Counted from the first letter of the stretch, positions 49,240 through 62,900 are shown. The stretch is DNA of 64,000 nucleotides from Apostichopus japonicus (GCF_037975245.1 NC_092569.1:16042001-16106000), one strand, 5' to 3'. Notes: generated from the sequence alone by a model not told the origin. A program made the numbers and translations.

Positions 49240-49256
49240 TACTCTTTTCCTCTGTT

Positions 49257-49443
49257 GCTTCTCGGCCTTTTGGCTAAGATCATCTGTAGTATCTGTTCCC
49301 TTTCGAGGGGAATGGTGATGCACACCCGACGATGATCACACAGTCACAGTCCCGATGCAAGGGGACTGGGGTTGAGGGGTCAGTCGTTCGGTAGTTTGGT
49401 TTTCGTGCCCAGGTTCTTTCCAGGGCGACGTTTTCTTAAAAAG
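49257..49443 (+). pseudogene. U2-snRNA-headed retroinsertion with 17-bp target duplications
   Basis: The first ~41 bases (49257-49297) match the 5' end of U2 snRNA. They include GCTTCTCGGCCTTTTGGCTA and the branchpoint-pairing TGTAGTATCTGTTC, with two changed bases between (ATCATC instead of ATCAAG). After about 49297 the sequence is no longer recognisable U2: it continues with a UUCG-type hairpin (CCCTTTCGAGGGG) and an unrelated ~130-bp body, and ends in TTCTTAAAAAG. The exact direct repeat TACTCTTTTCCTCTGTT flanks it at 49240-49256 and 49444-49460. It is therefore a retrotransposed chimera or a U2-headed SINE, not a working U2 gene. Confidence 0.7.
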
Positions 49444-49460
49444 TACTCTTTTCCTCTGTT

Positions 49461-52400
49461 CCATCGGAAGATGTTTCCTTTCGTCAGCAAAAATGTTTCT
49501 CTTTTGTTCACACAGGGGAAGGTGAGGGGTTGGTTGTTGCTTGCAGGGATGGTTGGATAGATGCCCGTGTGGTGGGGAAGGGGTGGGGATTTGATTGTAG
49601 TGGGTGAGGTGCTGGTCCCTCCATCTTCATCTGACTTCTTCTTTCCAGGTCACAATAGATTTACTGTACTTTTGACTGTGTAGACATTAATGGTCCATTT
49701 CTTCACCACAGTTCATGAAAATGTACCATTCTAAATGTTCCATTTTGGAGTCAACCTCTTTAATTCTTTTAAACTTCTTAAACTGTGCCTAGGATGATAA
49801 CGGATCACAAAATTTGAGAGAAGATGATGTTTCTTAATTTTTTAAAATTATTTTACCCATGAATGTACCAAACCAAAAACGGACTCTTGTTTGGTAAAAG
49901 TAAATATTATCGAAGGTTTTCAAGAAATTTAATGGCCCCATTTCAGCGATATGTTATCTTTCCTGCTTTGTACTTCATCATTGTTATGTTTCTTTCAAAT
50001 TTCTTAGCGTCGTTTTTCCTTTGCCAGACTGTACTTCGTACTTGAGACTCTTTTGAGCTATTTTATTTTCAACTTATTATTTTATCATTGTTGGTGAAAG
50101 ATTTCAATATCTATATTTACTGGTGATTAGGATTGAATTTTGTTTTCTCTTAAACTCTCTTTTCAATTTTTGGCATCATTTTATTACTTTCACCTCTTCA
50201 TGAGATGACATGTCCTTATTTTCAATGTAAGACTTCATTTAATAATTTACACATACTTTGCTCTTAGTCTTTGAGAGGTAAAAGAAATAGTCCCAGAGGT
50301 TTTTTCGTCAAAAATTTCTTTTGAATCAGAGGTAAGTTACAAAGTCAGTGATGCAAATATATATTATACTAGTAGTTGCATATTCAAACTTGCTATGAAT
50401 GGGGGTACCTCATGCAAGCAGACTTATTTGACCTCACCCCCCCCCCCCCCTCCTCTCAAAGAATACCAAGATATGATGAAGCAGAGATTTGAAGCACTGT
50501 AAATAAGAACATGTTATCAGTCGTACTTTATATATTCCATCTTACAAAATTCATTCCAGCGGTGTGACTTGTGTAGAATTTTGACCAACCAGATCGGATT
50601 CCCTTTCCGACTTTTGAAACATTCCCGGTATATTTTTTATTTTGCTCGAGTTATTAAAATGTGTAGGAGTAGAAGACGTCATTTAACGCAGATGTGACAA
50701 ATATACGTTTGTGTTTTTTTTTTAATTACGTTTCATAGGTTCGTAATACGTATGTGTGGTTAACATAAGACAAATGCAGTAACAAACAATCTTTATGATT
50801 CCACCCTCATTAGGCATTCAGCTCGGTCAGAAGGAGCTCCGTTGAATTTAGTTTGTATTCGTGTCAGAAATTCTGATACAAATGTATCGTTTATGAGTTT
50901 AGCTGGGCGTAAAGCATACAGATCCTGTTGGTGTGACTGAGTGGCAATGCCACAACCACTCACTGTTAGTATCTCATGTGGACTTTTTGTTTTGTTTAAA
51001 CTTATTGTAGCTTGGTTTTAGAAAAACGTAAGATACTTTTACCTCACTTTGAAGGCATGTTATATCTAAAAAAAAAGGAGTACTTGCTTTGAAATTACGA
51101 GTGCCTTGATGAAAGCTAATCTTCCGTAAAGCGAAGAGAGTTTAGAGAGCTTCATTTCAGAAGACCAAGAGAAATACTGAATTGTTTAGGACAAAAAGAA
51201 GAAAACAGATGGAATAGTTTTCAATGCAGATAAATATTTATGCATAGCCTAATTTACATAACTAGCATGCTGCTGGTTGAAGTCGGTATTTGTCAACAAA
51301 ACAGGCAGACTGGTATCAACTCACACGCACATTCTAGAGTAGATATCTACAGTGATATTTGCACCTTGTGGGTTTCTTTTCGAAAATTTCTGAAATTTTT
51401 GAAAGTTACAAATGTTCTACTTGGCTAAAGATGTTTACCAGACTGTGTTAAAAATTTGCAAGAACTGGTTGTCCTTTGATTGAATAGAGTGATATGGTTA
51501 TTGTGGAGTAGTTCATAACCAAAGATGCTCTAAATATGTATTATTTTATTTTCATGACACAAGTAGGATTTATGTTAAGAAAGATGTGAACTTTTGAAAC
51601 TGCAGAGAAGTAGGTTTTCAGAAATATCTTAAATAATTATTAATAATGAGAATGTGTAAATGCAGTTCAACATTACAAGATTTGCAAGGAAAATTTATAG
51701 CAGCATATATATATATATATCAAATTGAACTATATTATGATATATATATATATATAGATAAATATATATATATATAAATATATATGTATATATATATATA
51801 TATTTATATATCTATTATATATCTATCTATATATATCTATATATATATATATATATATGTGACATCATATATTTAAATTTGAAATGATCTGGTGAATTGA
51901 GTATATAAAGGGTACACCATATTTATATTCTTTTCAAAGTAATCTTTAGTACATAGCAAAAGATTGGCTATAATAAGGGGAAATATTTAATCGGAAGAAT
52001 TAACGGAAAGTAAAATGAAGATATTTTTTTTTTTCAGTTTACTCATTGCTTTGGTGAAGCACTGAACAGGGAAGAAATATTACCAATTGGGGAATTGTAA
52101 TTCACATGCAATGACTGTTTTTTGCCATCAAACAAATAGGGAAAGTGTGGGTAGCTGTTATATGATATGCTACTCTAGCAGTAAATCATGTTTACCTGTT
52201 TGAAATAGTCTCCTGGTACATATTTTTTTTTTTTTGGGGGGGGGGGGAGGGGGGACATTTGTGATGGTGTTATAAACATTTATGGTTCACATTAGAAGTA
52301 GTCATGGCAGGAATAGATTTTGTATGAAAAGCATGGTTCCATATGACCGTGCCTGTCAGTGGTTGTTGAGTTTTGTTTACTAATTGTGATTGGAAACAAA

Positions 52401-52567
52401 ACTCAATGTAAGCTTATTAGCATAGTGGACCCCCTCCCCTCCCACCACATTCCTGGTGCACACATGTTGTTCAACAAGTGTAACCTTTATTGTTTGATAC
52501 AGGTGACAAACGCCTAAAGTGGAACTACGACCTTCCTTACCGGTTTCGAACCTCTGGACATGCAATC
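49461..52567. other. Gene-free stretch with (TA)n tract
   Basis: No coding region is supported. A (TA)n-rich tract with interruptions lies at 51703-51858. A T12G12 run lies at 52225-52246 and a C12 run at 50439-50450. Confidence 0.5.
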
Positions 52568-52568
52568 A

Positions 52569-52700
52569 GCGTCCATAGCATAGTGGTTAGGGTGTCCACA
52601 GCTAAAGCTGGAGGCCCGTGTTCGAATCCCGGTGGAGTCTAGAAATTGTTTACTGTTCTGGATTTTCCAACTCACTACAATTTCAAGTATATATATATAG
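52569..52700 (+). mobile_element. tRNA-derived SINE (short)
   Basis: The 72-bp head has A box TAGCATAGTGGTTAGG and B box GTTCGAATCCC. It can form most of a tRNA T arm and 5 of 7 acceptor pairs, but the anticodon arm is broken, so it is not a working tRNA gene. A short body ending in a TATATATATA stretch follows. Confidence 0.65.
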
Positions 52701-53769
52701 GCCTTGATATACCTTGAAAGAGCTTGAATTTCATTCCAGCAATATTGCCTTGAAGACATTCTCAATCAATGTGAAATAATATTTTGCCAATTTTTTGTTT
52801 TGTTTTTATAAGCTCCTGGATTGAGGTTGTTGTCATTGCATGTCTTTGTATTTTGGTCATATCTCAAATCATGTCCTTTTTCTTTGCCAGAGAAGAGAAA
52901 GGGGGAGGAGTAGTGGTTAGGGCATATATTTGCAATGTTCTATTTTTTGATGTCAATTTAATTATCAGTTGACTGAAATGAGCTATGATGTGTAGTAAGA
53001 CTTTGGATTTATGATTGAAAATGGATACTACTTGTCAATTAACTGCAAATTATTAAAAAAAATCATCTCAGATAGTTGGAAAAGGTCTATCCTTCTCGGC
53101 CCAAAACAATATTTTACTATTAACCACTTATTTTCTCTTTTCTTCAGTTGACAAGTCGTTCTCAATCCCATGAACAGTAATTCGTGAATATGTGGGGGTT
53201 ATTTTTGCTAATTCTGTTCTAATATTTATCATTTACTGGCACGTTATTTGACTATATGCTAGCAAACTTGTCAGCAATGATAGGCTAGGGTTAATATAAA
53301 ACCACTTTAAAAAAAAAAGTCATTTTCAAACAGAGGCATCTTCTCATTCAAAGCAGCTGAACAATCATGTGTAATGCTGTTGTTTACAGGCAATGTGCAG
53401 TGTTTACATTCCTTACAAGTCGCTGGGTGTAGTTGTGGGTGATGATGGAATTTCATTGTTTTATGAAGAAGGTCGTTTGATATATTGGGATATATGTTTA
53501 TGCCAGTGGGGGTATAAATGAAGTCTTCTTAATGAGAATTAAACATGTATTTACTTATTCAACCTCTCGATATGTAGTTTAAAAGGAAGAGAGTTTAATG
53601 TCTTCCAAATGAAAATGGTGGTTTACTCTTTATTATTTCATGCTTTAATCAAAATAAAGTTTCGTCCTTTATGAAGTATTGAACTTCAATGGAAAATAAA
53701 AAGCAAGACAATTACAATTTGAATAGATCTTCGTTTGGCTGTTTATTTTGTAGTTTAAACTATCGTTGT

Positions 53770-54155
53770 TATTATCGCACAGACTTACACCATGTGTGTC
53801 TGTATGACCCATATCGATTACTTTAGTATGGACGTACACACTGTGTGCATGTGTGCATATCTATTACTTTAGTATGGACTTAAATGCTGTGTGTATGACC
53901 CATATCTATTACTTTAGTATGGACTTAAATGCTGTCTGTATGACCCATATCTATTACTTGAGTATGGACGTACACGTTGTGTGCAGGTGTGCATATCAAT
54001 TACTTTAGTATGGACTTGCATGTTGTGTGTATGACCCATGTCTATAAGTTTAGTATGGAAGTATTCGCTTTGTACATGTGTGCATATTAATTACTTTAGT
54101 ATGGACTTACACGCTGTGTGTATGACCCATATCTATTACTTTAGCATGAGGTGCA
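53770..54155. repeat. ~45-bp minisatellite
   Basis: About eight copies of a unit of the form ATTACTTTAGTATGGACTTA ... GTGTGTATGACCCATATCT, spaced 44-48 bp apart, with substitutions. A G9 tract follows at 54190. Confidence 0.85.
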
Positions 54156-54274
54156 GGTCTTGGTGCATATCCACTAATTCTGAAGCTGTGGGGGGGGGGT
54201 AGGGGAAGGTGAGGGGTTGGTGGTAGGCACTTACAATTTAATGAAGGGCACAATATGTCATGTAACTTGTGAAG

Positions 54275-54532
54275 ATGTGTTAGCTCAGTGGTTAACGCCG
54301 GTGCCTTTCAATCATAAGGTCCCCGGTTCGAGTCACTCCCAGATTAGTGTATGTCGTCCGGTTAGAGAGTTGTTGACAATTAACAATTCATAATTATGGA
54401 CGTTAAATATGAATGTAAGAGACTGGCTTCGGTCAGCTTGCGGCTTTGATAAGCCAATGAGGCTTCTTCGCGAGTTCCTGCTTACAGAAGGATCTAATAT
54501 ACATACATACATAAATACGTACATACATACAA
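54275..54532 (+). mobile_element. tRNA-derived SINE with (CATA)n tail
   Basis: The head has A box TTAGCTCAGTGGTTAACG and B box GGTTCGAGTC. The body includes GGCTTTGATAAGCC and GAGGCTTCTTCGCGAG. The tail is ACATACATACATAAATACGT-like. It is a different family from the SINEs at 45191 and 60651. Confidence 0.75.
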
Positions 54533-55583
54533 GATATCGCTGCTATATCGTTATGCGTACGCTAAAACAAATCGAAATGGTGTGTTGCCATTACCAAACT
54601 ATAAAATCTGCTATATAAAAGGCTATAGGAAATGTGACTGCTGTACCTGTATAATAGTAACAAAGACATTATTGGGCAGCACAATTATATAGGCAGTGTT
54701 AGTAAAAAAGGTTACACACTAGTCGGACGTGGAGGCAGGGGAGGGGGTGGGGGAGGGGGTGGGGTCGGCCCTCCCCGTACAGCATGCATACTGGCGTGTG
54801 CCATTATTAGCTGTATTGATGAGTGCTGACTAGTGTCAGTGGTGGAGGGGGGGGGGGGATATCACTTATATTTACTAAACGTTTTTCTTGACCTACTTTT
54901 GGATAATGGTCATCAGTATTTCCCCCAAATGTCCTAATGGTCACCCATGTTCAAATGGTAGGGTCAAAATATTGAGATTGGGTCTTCGACTATCCGTGCG
55001 GAATATTTACCGTCCCTTTAGGTAGCCGAAGTGTTACATATTGTATGTCCGTAACATGGAAAAGTCGTAGAAATGACATAAAAAATTCCTGTAAACTAAC
55101 AAAATATCTTCAGTCAAGTAGATACAACTTTCGTCTGAATAATTGAACTAAACTAATTGAAAATAAATCAAAGTGTTGACAATCTCTAAATGTCTATATA
55201 TGTTCTGAAAAACTCTGCTTAATATAAAATACATAACTGGAGTGAGCCCAGTCATGTGTCCAGTAGTTATGATGATCGTTTGTAAATGGGTTCTATCCTT
55301 GAAACACACCCTGGTCTACATAAGCGCAAGTTGCGCAATGCGCTGAGTTTACTTCTCTCCTAACGCTTATAACCAACAAACCCGGAAGTGACTGTACTTC
55401 GATAGACGATATCCGAAAGCATTTACCTGTTCGGAGTGAAGGCAGCTATTTGAAGTCGTGTTACAAAATTGTTGCTCTTAAAATGCTTTCTACATCTCGC
55501 CAGGTGATTGTCTCAAACGTTTTATGACTATTGTTACCATGACAATGACATGAAGTAAACAAGTTATCTCCAATTCGCTAGTT

Positions 55584-56125
55584 GTGGCATCGGTTATCGT
55601 CATAGCATTCCCGGTGTGTGTGGCTGTTTGTGTTGTCGCGTATCGTCATACTTTTCCCGGCGTGTGTGGTTGTTTGTGGCGCCGCGGTTATCGTTATAAC
55701 TCTCCCGGTGTGTGGCTGTTTGTGGCATCGATTATCGTCATACTATTCCCGGTTTGTGTGGCTGTTTGTTGCGTCGCGGTAATCGTCATACCGCTGTGTG
55801 GCATCGGTTATCGTCATACCATTCCCGGTGTGTTTGGCTGTTTGTGGCGTCGCGGTTATCGTCATACCATTCCCGGTGTGTTTGGCTGTTTAAGCGTCGG
55901 TTATCGTCATACAATTACCGGTGTGTGCGGCTGTTTGTGGCATCGGTTATCGTCATACCATTCCCGGTGTGTTTGGCTGTTTAAGCGTCGGTTATCGTCA
56001 TACAATTACCGGTGTGTGCGGCTGTTTGTGGCATCAGTTATCGTCATACCATTCCTGGTGTGTGTGACTGTTTGTGGCGTCGCGGTTATAGTCATACCAT
56101 TCCCGGTGTGTGTGGTCTGTGATCA
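55584..56125. repeat. ~46-bp GC-rich minisatellite
   Basis: About twelve copies of a unit built on GTTATCGTCATACCATTCCC then GGTGTGTTTGGCTGTTTGTG. GTATCGTCAT-type words recur every 44-51 bp. The unit has no stop codons in several frames, which explains a 194-codon open frame across it that I do not accept as a gene. Upstream, CCCGGAAGTGAC at 55381 resembles an ETS site. Confidence 0.85.
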
Positions 56126-56915
56126 TCCATATCTTCGTATTTTGATTTGTTGTATCTCTCCATGTTGATGTGGGACTGAAATGAATATATACAGTTAAAA
56201 GATGTATCATATAAACATGTATTATGCACTTGTCAACATATCAGGAATATATAAATAAAATGAATAAATAAGGCAAATATTTTAATTATGTTAATGACAA
56301 AGACAATAGTGACAACAAAGCTGTATCAGTACGGTATCCTCATATTAATTACGGTATCCCTTGTTTTGAAAACTTAATCAGACTAGTAATAATGTTCTGT
56401 CACGTGATGTTAAACGTCCTATGCGGGAACTGAACCAAGACCCTCATACTTGGTATCATGTCAAAATCAATACTGAAAAATGAACTTCGTTAACCTTGCT
56501 CGAAGAATAGGTAAAGTTATCAAGTAAATTCTAGAAAGATGCTAACAACAATGGCGTGTTGCAGCAGCTACAGTATAATATAATAAAAGAAGGATCGCTC
56601 GCTCGCTTTCGCCATGTTTTTAAGGCAGATTTCCATCGCTTAGTACCTGTGTGACTATTCGGTGAAATGGCAAACGAAAGGGAAATGCTGGCAGAGGGGG
56701 AACGGGAAAGGGGAATTAAGGGTTAAGGGAAACACGGAAGGAAGGAAATGGATAGTGGAAACTGATTAGCAGATGAATGGAAAAGTAACATATAAGGTGC
56801 TACGGGGAGAAGGAGGAATCGGGATGGGAATGGGAGAGGATTGGATTGGGGACGAGGTGGTGGGGGTGGGGAGGCGGGAAGGGTTAAGATTGGACTAGAA
56901 GCAGTTGAGGCTTAC
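56126..56915. other. Gene-free stretch beyond the kinase 3' side
   Basis: The terminal coding exon of the minus-strand kinase should lie here or further left, but I could not identify it. A GGGAA-rich block occupies 56690-56885. Confidence 0.4.
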
Positions 56916-59900
56916 CTTTCCTTGATTCATGAGTCGTTCCAGTCTCAGACAGAGGCTCTTAAAGGCGGGTCGTTTCTGTGGCTCTTCTTGCCAGCAATCG
57001 TGCATTACTGAATACCTGTGAAGTGATTTCAAACTGGTTAATTGGTTTGACGCGGTTACATGTATTCGGTGCCATCTTGTGCTGACAAACCAATTTCAAT
57101 TCCCATCAGACCCGGTAGACAAACCCAGGCTATAACACTATCATCTTAAATTTAATACATATATAAAGTAGCGGCATATAGGCTTAGGTAACTTATCAGA
57201 ATATTTCCAAACTGACATTCCATAAGTCATACTTATGATTATGATTATGATCATCTTTATTTTTATTTTTATTTTTATTATGATGTTATTTGATGTTTAA
57301 CTGTGTGAAACTTACAATTCGGGTGAAGAATGTGGTGGCTTAGCCATTCTGAAACCGAACTGTAATCTTCTCTTGACTGTTTCCGTCGGTATACCAGGAT
57401 AGGGTGTTGCACCTGCCAAAGACAAAGATATATACAACATTGATCTATAGTTTCTCTACAAATTCACAAATATGTGTAATTTGTCGTGAAAAATAAAACA
57501 AAATTTGTCCATCGACGATCCACATTCAGTCCGACTTCATGCCCCCCCCCCTTCCCCCGTATGAATCCAACATATGAATCCACTAACAAAACCCACCCTC
57601 CACCGGCCCCCTTGGAATACCAACAACGCAATTAACTCAGTTACAGATGCATTGTGAAGACTCGCGCAAAAGGAAACGTCTAATGTCGGTATTCTGACCT
57701 AGTTTCGAATGAGGTGTAACAGAAGTGTTAGACACACCATCGATCCCAGAAAATACACACACAGCTTGCTACCGTGGTAAGAAGACACTAGTGTACAGTC
57801 AGTAGATACAGCTGCGGTCAATACCCACAGCACAGTGTATAAACGATACAGCGATGGACATCTCAGGTCCAGCTAAAGATAACAAGGTATCACGTTTCCT
57901 TACTGTTTGCATTTTGTAGCGACACGAACAAAACGTCACTTGCAAGCAACAGAAAGTGACAATGATGACAATGAAACTGTTTATTTCCAACACAAAAGAT
58001 AAGTACATTTTAAACAAGAATTCAATACAAATAATCAAATAATCATGGTATTACATTTATTTCAATGAAAACTACCAAAGATCTAATGTGTGGAAAAGGA
58101 GAAAAACTGAAGTGCAATACTTATGAATCGTTTTCCTCCAAAAAAGTTAACTTTTTAAGATGGCCGCACGCCGTTTGGGGCGAGTCTTCAATGCCTTTAA
58201 CGACAATTTAGTAGATATATAAACCACGAACATATAGGTCCCACATAATTTCCGAAATGATAAAAAAAAGAAAAGTTAACACCAGATTTATTTCAATACT
58301 GCAGTGTAGGTATACTAACCAAATACGGATATCTCCCACAGGAGAATGCCAAATGACCAAACATCACTCATTGGTGTGTATGCACTAGCCGTAATAGACT
58401 CAGGACTCATCCAACGAAGGGCCAGGCGTGCCTGTCAGTGAATAGTAAAAGGTAATTAAGGAACCACGAAATCCTGGGAACTGCATTGGCATATGATGGA
58501 CCCTAGTGTAGCAGCAACTACTCCGCGATCCTCAGCGGGGAATTAGATGACCCGCGATGGATCGATTGTGAACCCATTTAAAGACGCTTTTTTTCCAGGT
58601 CACAGAAGAAAGAAACACTGTTAAAACGTTTGTTCATAATATCCGCAGCATATGAACAAAGTGACATGAAATGGGAGGATTAGAGAAAGAAACTCCACAC
58701 CACCACAACACCCCCCCCCCCGCCCACTTTACCCCAACCACACTTTGCAAGGTGATGCATATAATTGACCTAATAATAATCGCGACGACATGTATCTGTT
58801 TCATTACATTAAAAGTTTAATATTACAGGAGAAAAAAAAACTGATATAATGATAACACATTTAAAAGATGAGATTTTCTGCATAATACAATATTGTACGG
58901 CATATGTTCTTAGGATAGAGTAAATCACCCTTACCTCTGCAACGTTCTCCACCACGTTTCTAACGCGTGCTACATTTGAAATTTTACAAGTCAATGTTTC
59001 TGTGAGTAAAATATTGCGACAGGTTAAATCACCATGTACAATCTGTAAGAAAAATGTAAAGAAGGTTGTCAACTACTAATTAGTAAATTGCAATAACTCA
59101 ATTAAAACATGTAGTACTTGTATCTTTATATTAAGAACATAGAACCATTGGATGACGGTTCGGCCCAGTTGGGACAATTGTTTTCTATACTGTAGTGTTA
59201 TGTCCCGCTTCAGAGCACTCGTACTGTCAGTATGAGCAGTATGAATATCATGTTTCTAACAGATCAAGGTTAGAAACTGTCTGTTCTGTCAATACCAGTG
59301 CTTTGAGACCATGATATGGGAGTACAGTTTAGAGTGGTATTAGCATTAGGAAATTGTCCCAACTTGCTGGAAAGTTTACGCCATTTAGTCCTCGACAAAT
59401 TTGCAATCCATTGTAAACATGTCATCTGAAGCTATTCAAATCGTATGTTTTCCAATTGAGTTTGTGTTGCATCTGATGAACTGAATTTAGTCTGTGTGTT
59501 TAGAATAATCGAGTAGCTTTAGGTGCTTAACCTTATCGGTCAACTCAAAGAAATAAAAATGGTCACAAAATACAGTGTGGAATGGTATTATTGTTTTATT
59601 TTAAAACGGGTCGGGTTTCCAACATATCAAATTTGTTTTTGTCACCATAAAGTCACTACCTTTAAAATGTCACCCATTTTGACCCCATCTTATAGCTTAA
59701 CTCCTCGAAGTATTTTAACCACAGGTTTTGCTGGGTTTCAGTCCTTTCGAAATTATTTTCTTTCGAAAAACTCCTTTCGAAAAACTCTGAAGAGACATGA
59801 AATGGCCAAGGTCTTGTCAGCTATCCGGTGAATGGGTGGCATTTAACTAATGAAACTTTTGTAAGAGTTGAGTAGACCACATTGGTTCCACGATTTAGTG

Positions 59901-62900
59901 TGTGAATGAGAAATTAAATGGCGTCTCATGTAGGATACTCTGAACTTATCACCCATATTGAAGTTAATAATCCGTGATTGTCGGTAAAACGATCAGCCCA
60001 ATGAGAGTCTTAAATCATACTCAGTTATAACGACATATAGTGAACTATTGATAATTAATTAGCTGTCCTTAATTAAAACGACTTCCATTCACGATTGCTT
60101 CCTGACAAGAACCGATTTTTTTCAAAAATCATTCGGATCGATCTTAATTTTAATTAAACTTTGTAAATAATATATCATTTTTTTTAATATATATTTAAAA
60201 CGTTGGTGTTAATCATGAAACTATCATGAAATGTAGTTCAATCATATTGATCCTAACACGAGCATGAAAATAAATTTCAGTTTGTGTATTTTATAATATA
60301 TATAAATTTCATGAACATCAGTGAAAATAACATTTACCCACTTATTTAAAAAGGAAGAACAACATGAATTATGTTATGATGTTGTCTATATTTGATGTAA
60401 TTGGGTGAATGCTACTATTCTTACCTGCTTGCAAGATATATGAGCCATTCCATTTGCAATCTGAGATGCAAATCGTACAAGTTCATTTGGTTTGGGAGTT
60501 TGTCCAGCCGGTGAACCAGGACGGTTCCTTCTCAAAAACTCTTGAAGACATCCTTTGGATGCGTACTCAATCACCATGTAGAAAGGATCTAAAAATGTCA
60601 AAGGTCACAGCAGTTGTTTGATTGGATAACAGTACTATAGGCCTATAAATGAGGGCGTTGTGGTCAAGTGGTTAAGGCAGTGGACTTGTGATTTAAGGAT
60701 TACAGGTTCGAGCCCTGGCCAGATCATTGCGTTGTGTCCTTGGGCAAGGCACTTTATCTCCATTGTCTCCCTTCGCACAGGTCAGTGTGTAAATGGGGAC
60801 ATGCGATGTGACTGGTAAATATAGTTGCATGCGCCGGTTGACGGCTGCACCCTATGGGAAGTCCCCCAGGGGACACGTGGCTGTGGTGCCCCAGGAGAGA
60901 TTGTTTGAATTGTGCACACTTTCGTGTGTAGGTGTGACAAGTTACCGATGACCAGGGCTAAGTACAGCGCGGCGAGACTTTATTGTACGTTGCGCTATAT
61001 AAGAACTATTATTATATAGTAATATATATTAAATATTATATTATTATATATTAAATTATTATATATTATTTTTTATATTAAATATTTTTTATATTAAATA
61101 TTTTTATATTTATATATTCAATTATTATATATTAAATTATTATTATATATTAAGTTATTATATATTAAAAATTAATAAATGTAGTTACACAATACATGGA
61201 GGTACACTGAACTACGGAGAAACTATGTCACTCTGCATACAGCTATATCAACTTCATTTACCACTTCAGGGAGTTATAAACTCCTTCTGTATATTTACTC
61301 CCTCAACATATTAAACTCCCTCTACATAATTAACTCCCTCTATATATTAAACCTCCTCTATGTATTAAACCCACTCTATATATTAACCCCCTCTATGTAT
61401 TAAACCCCTCTATACATATTACTCCCTCCATATAGTACACCGGTTGCGAGTCTGTCAACGGTGAAACCAATTTTGCTCCTGGTATAAACATAATACTTAG
61501 GCAATAGCCAATTCATGTATGAGTTTGCAATTAGCTTACCGACTACCGTACAACAAGCCACTAGAGATACAACATTCGGATGGCGATCCAACTTTTTCAT
61601 CTCGTCCAGTTCCCTAAGGAACGCCGCTCGGGCCATACTACCCTTCTTACCTTTAGCGAAGAGAAATGTGTCATGAATCAGAATGGTTGAAATTGATTAA
61701 ATTGACGTAGTTAAGTTTAAAGTTAACTTCCTTACATATGCAAATTCACTTAAATATCCACTCTTATACCCTATTTCATTTTCTTTGCTTCCTTACTTTG
61801 AACTGAGTTCTTAAATTAGCGAACTGTTTCAAAGGTGGTTGACTCTTGAACTTACCCGAATTTCAACCCAAATATCTCCAATATCGGATATCATGCTGCA
61901 TGTTCACACGAGTATAATTATACTGGTTTAACGATTTAAGAACAAATACGTATATACCGATGGTTTGGCAGGTATAGCTTAGCCATAATAGCAAATGAGA
62001 AATCCCCCGCCCCCCACCCCTCACCAATTATAGGTCACTTCATGTCATACTTAAGGTTAACACTGCCATATCGAAAACACTTAGTATTTCTTGTCCCCCC
62101 TTCTCCACCCGCAAATTGTTGATTTGGGCAGAAGAGAGAGAGAGAGAGGGAAGTGGATAGAGAGAATGAGAAAAGGTCGCCTCTTACATCTACCAAAGTT
62201 CATCCCAAATATACTATGTCAAGTTAGGATCCGTTTTTTCAGAAGTTCCATAATCTGCCGTCCGTTTGACCTCATCCGTTTGACCTCATCCGTTTGATCT
62301 ATTTTAAACATTTGTAATAAACATTATGACTATATTGCAGTCTGATATAACTGATCCGATATACCTTTTAAGACTATTATAATTATTCTCTCACCTTCAA
62401 GTGTTTTTATTGCAACGAGATATGCTCCCGGTCGTTTACCAACATCCCAAGCTTTCCCGCGCCAGATAGGCCCATATGTTCCATGCGCTATGGTCGTTAT
62501 AAGTTCTACGCTTTCACGCGGTATCTCCCAGAAGTTCTTTCCGATTTCATCCACTTCCGTCTACGGGAAAGGAACCATGCATTTTTTTTTACAAATTTTA
62601 AACATATGCATGTTATTGAACGTCATTCGGTGCGGCTGTTATCAACAACCTAATATTGCATGTTAGCGTTGGCACACTATCGATATCTTTCATATAAATT
62701 TTAAAATATCTTTACATATTTGTAATCTTACCGCTTCTCATCCTTTTGGTTAATATTATAGATCCTAACAGAACATTAACTTAACCATCATAATGCTCTA
62801 TATAAATTAACTAAAATTGGCATATAGGGCATGATGATCCCATAAATCGGTAAGTCTTGAGTTACTTTTGTGGTTTGCTCCCTTAAACAGAGTCACATAA

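Noticed and set aside
49257..49443. Functional U2 snRNA gene
   Set aside because: Only the first ~41 nt match U2. The Sm-site region and 3' hairpins are not recognisable, and 17-bp target duplications show that it is an insertion.
52569..52641. Working tRNA gene
   Set aside because: The anticodon stem does not form and the acceptor has two mismatches. The following body and AT tail fit a SINE.
55584..56168. 194-codon open frame, Cys/Val-rich
   Set aside because: It lies wholly in a 46-bp minisatellite, whose period is not a multiple of three. The frame survives only because the unit lacks stops in several frames.
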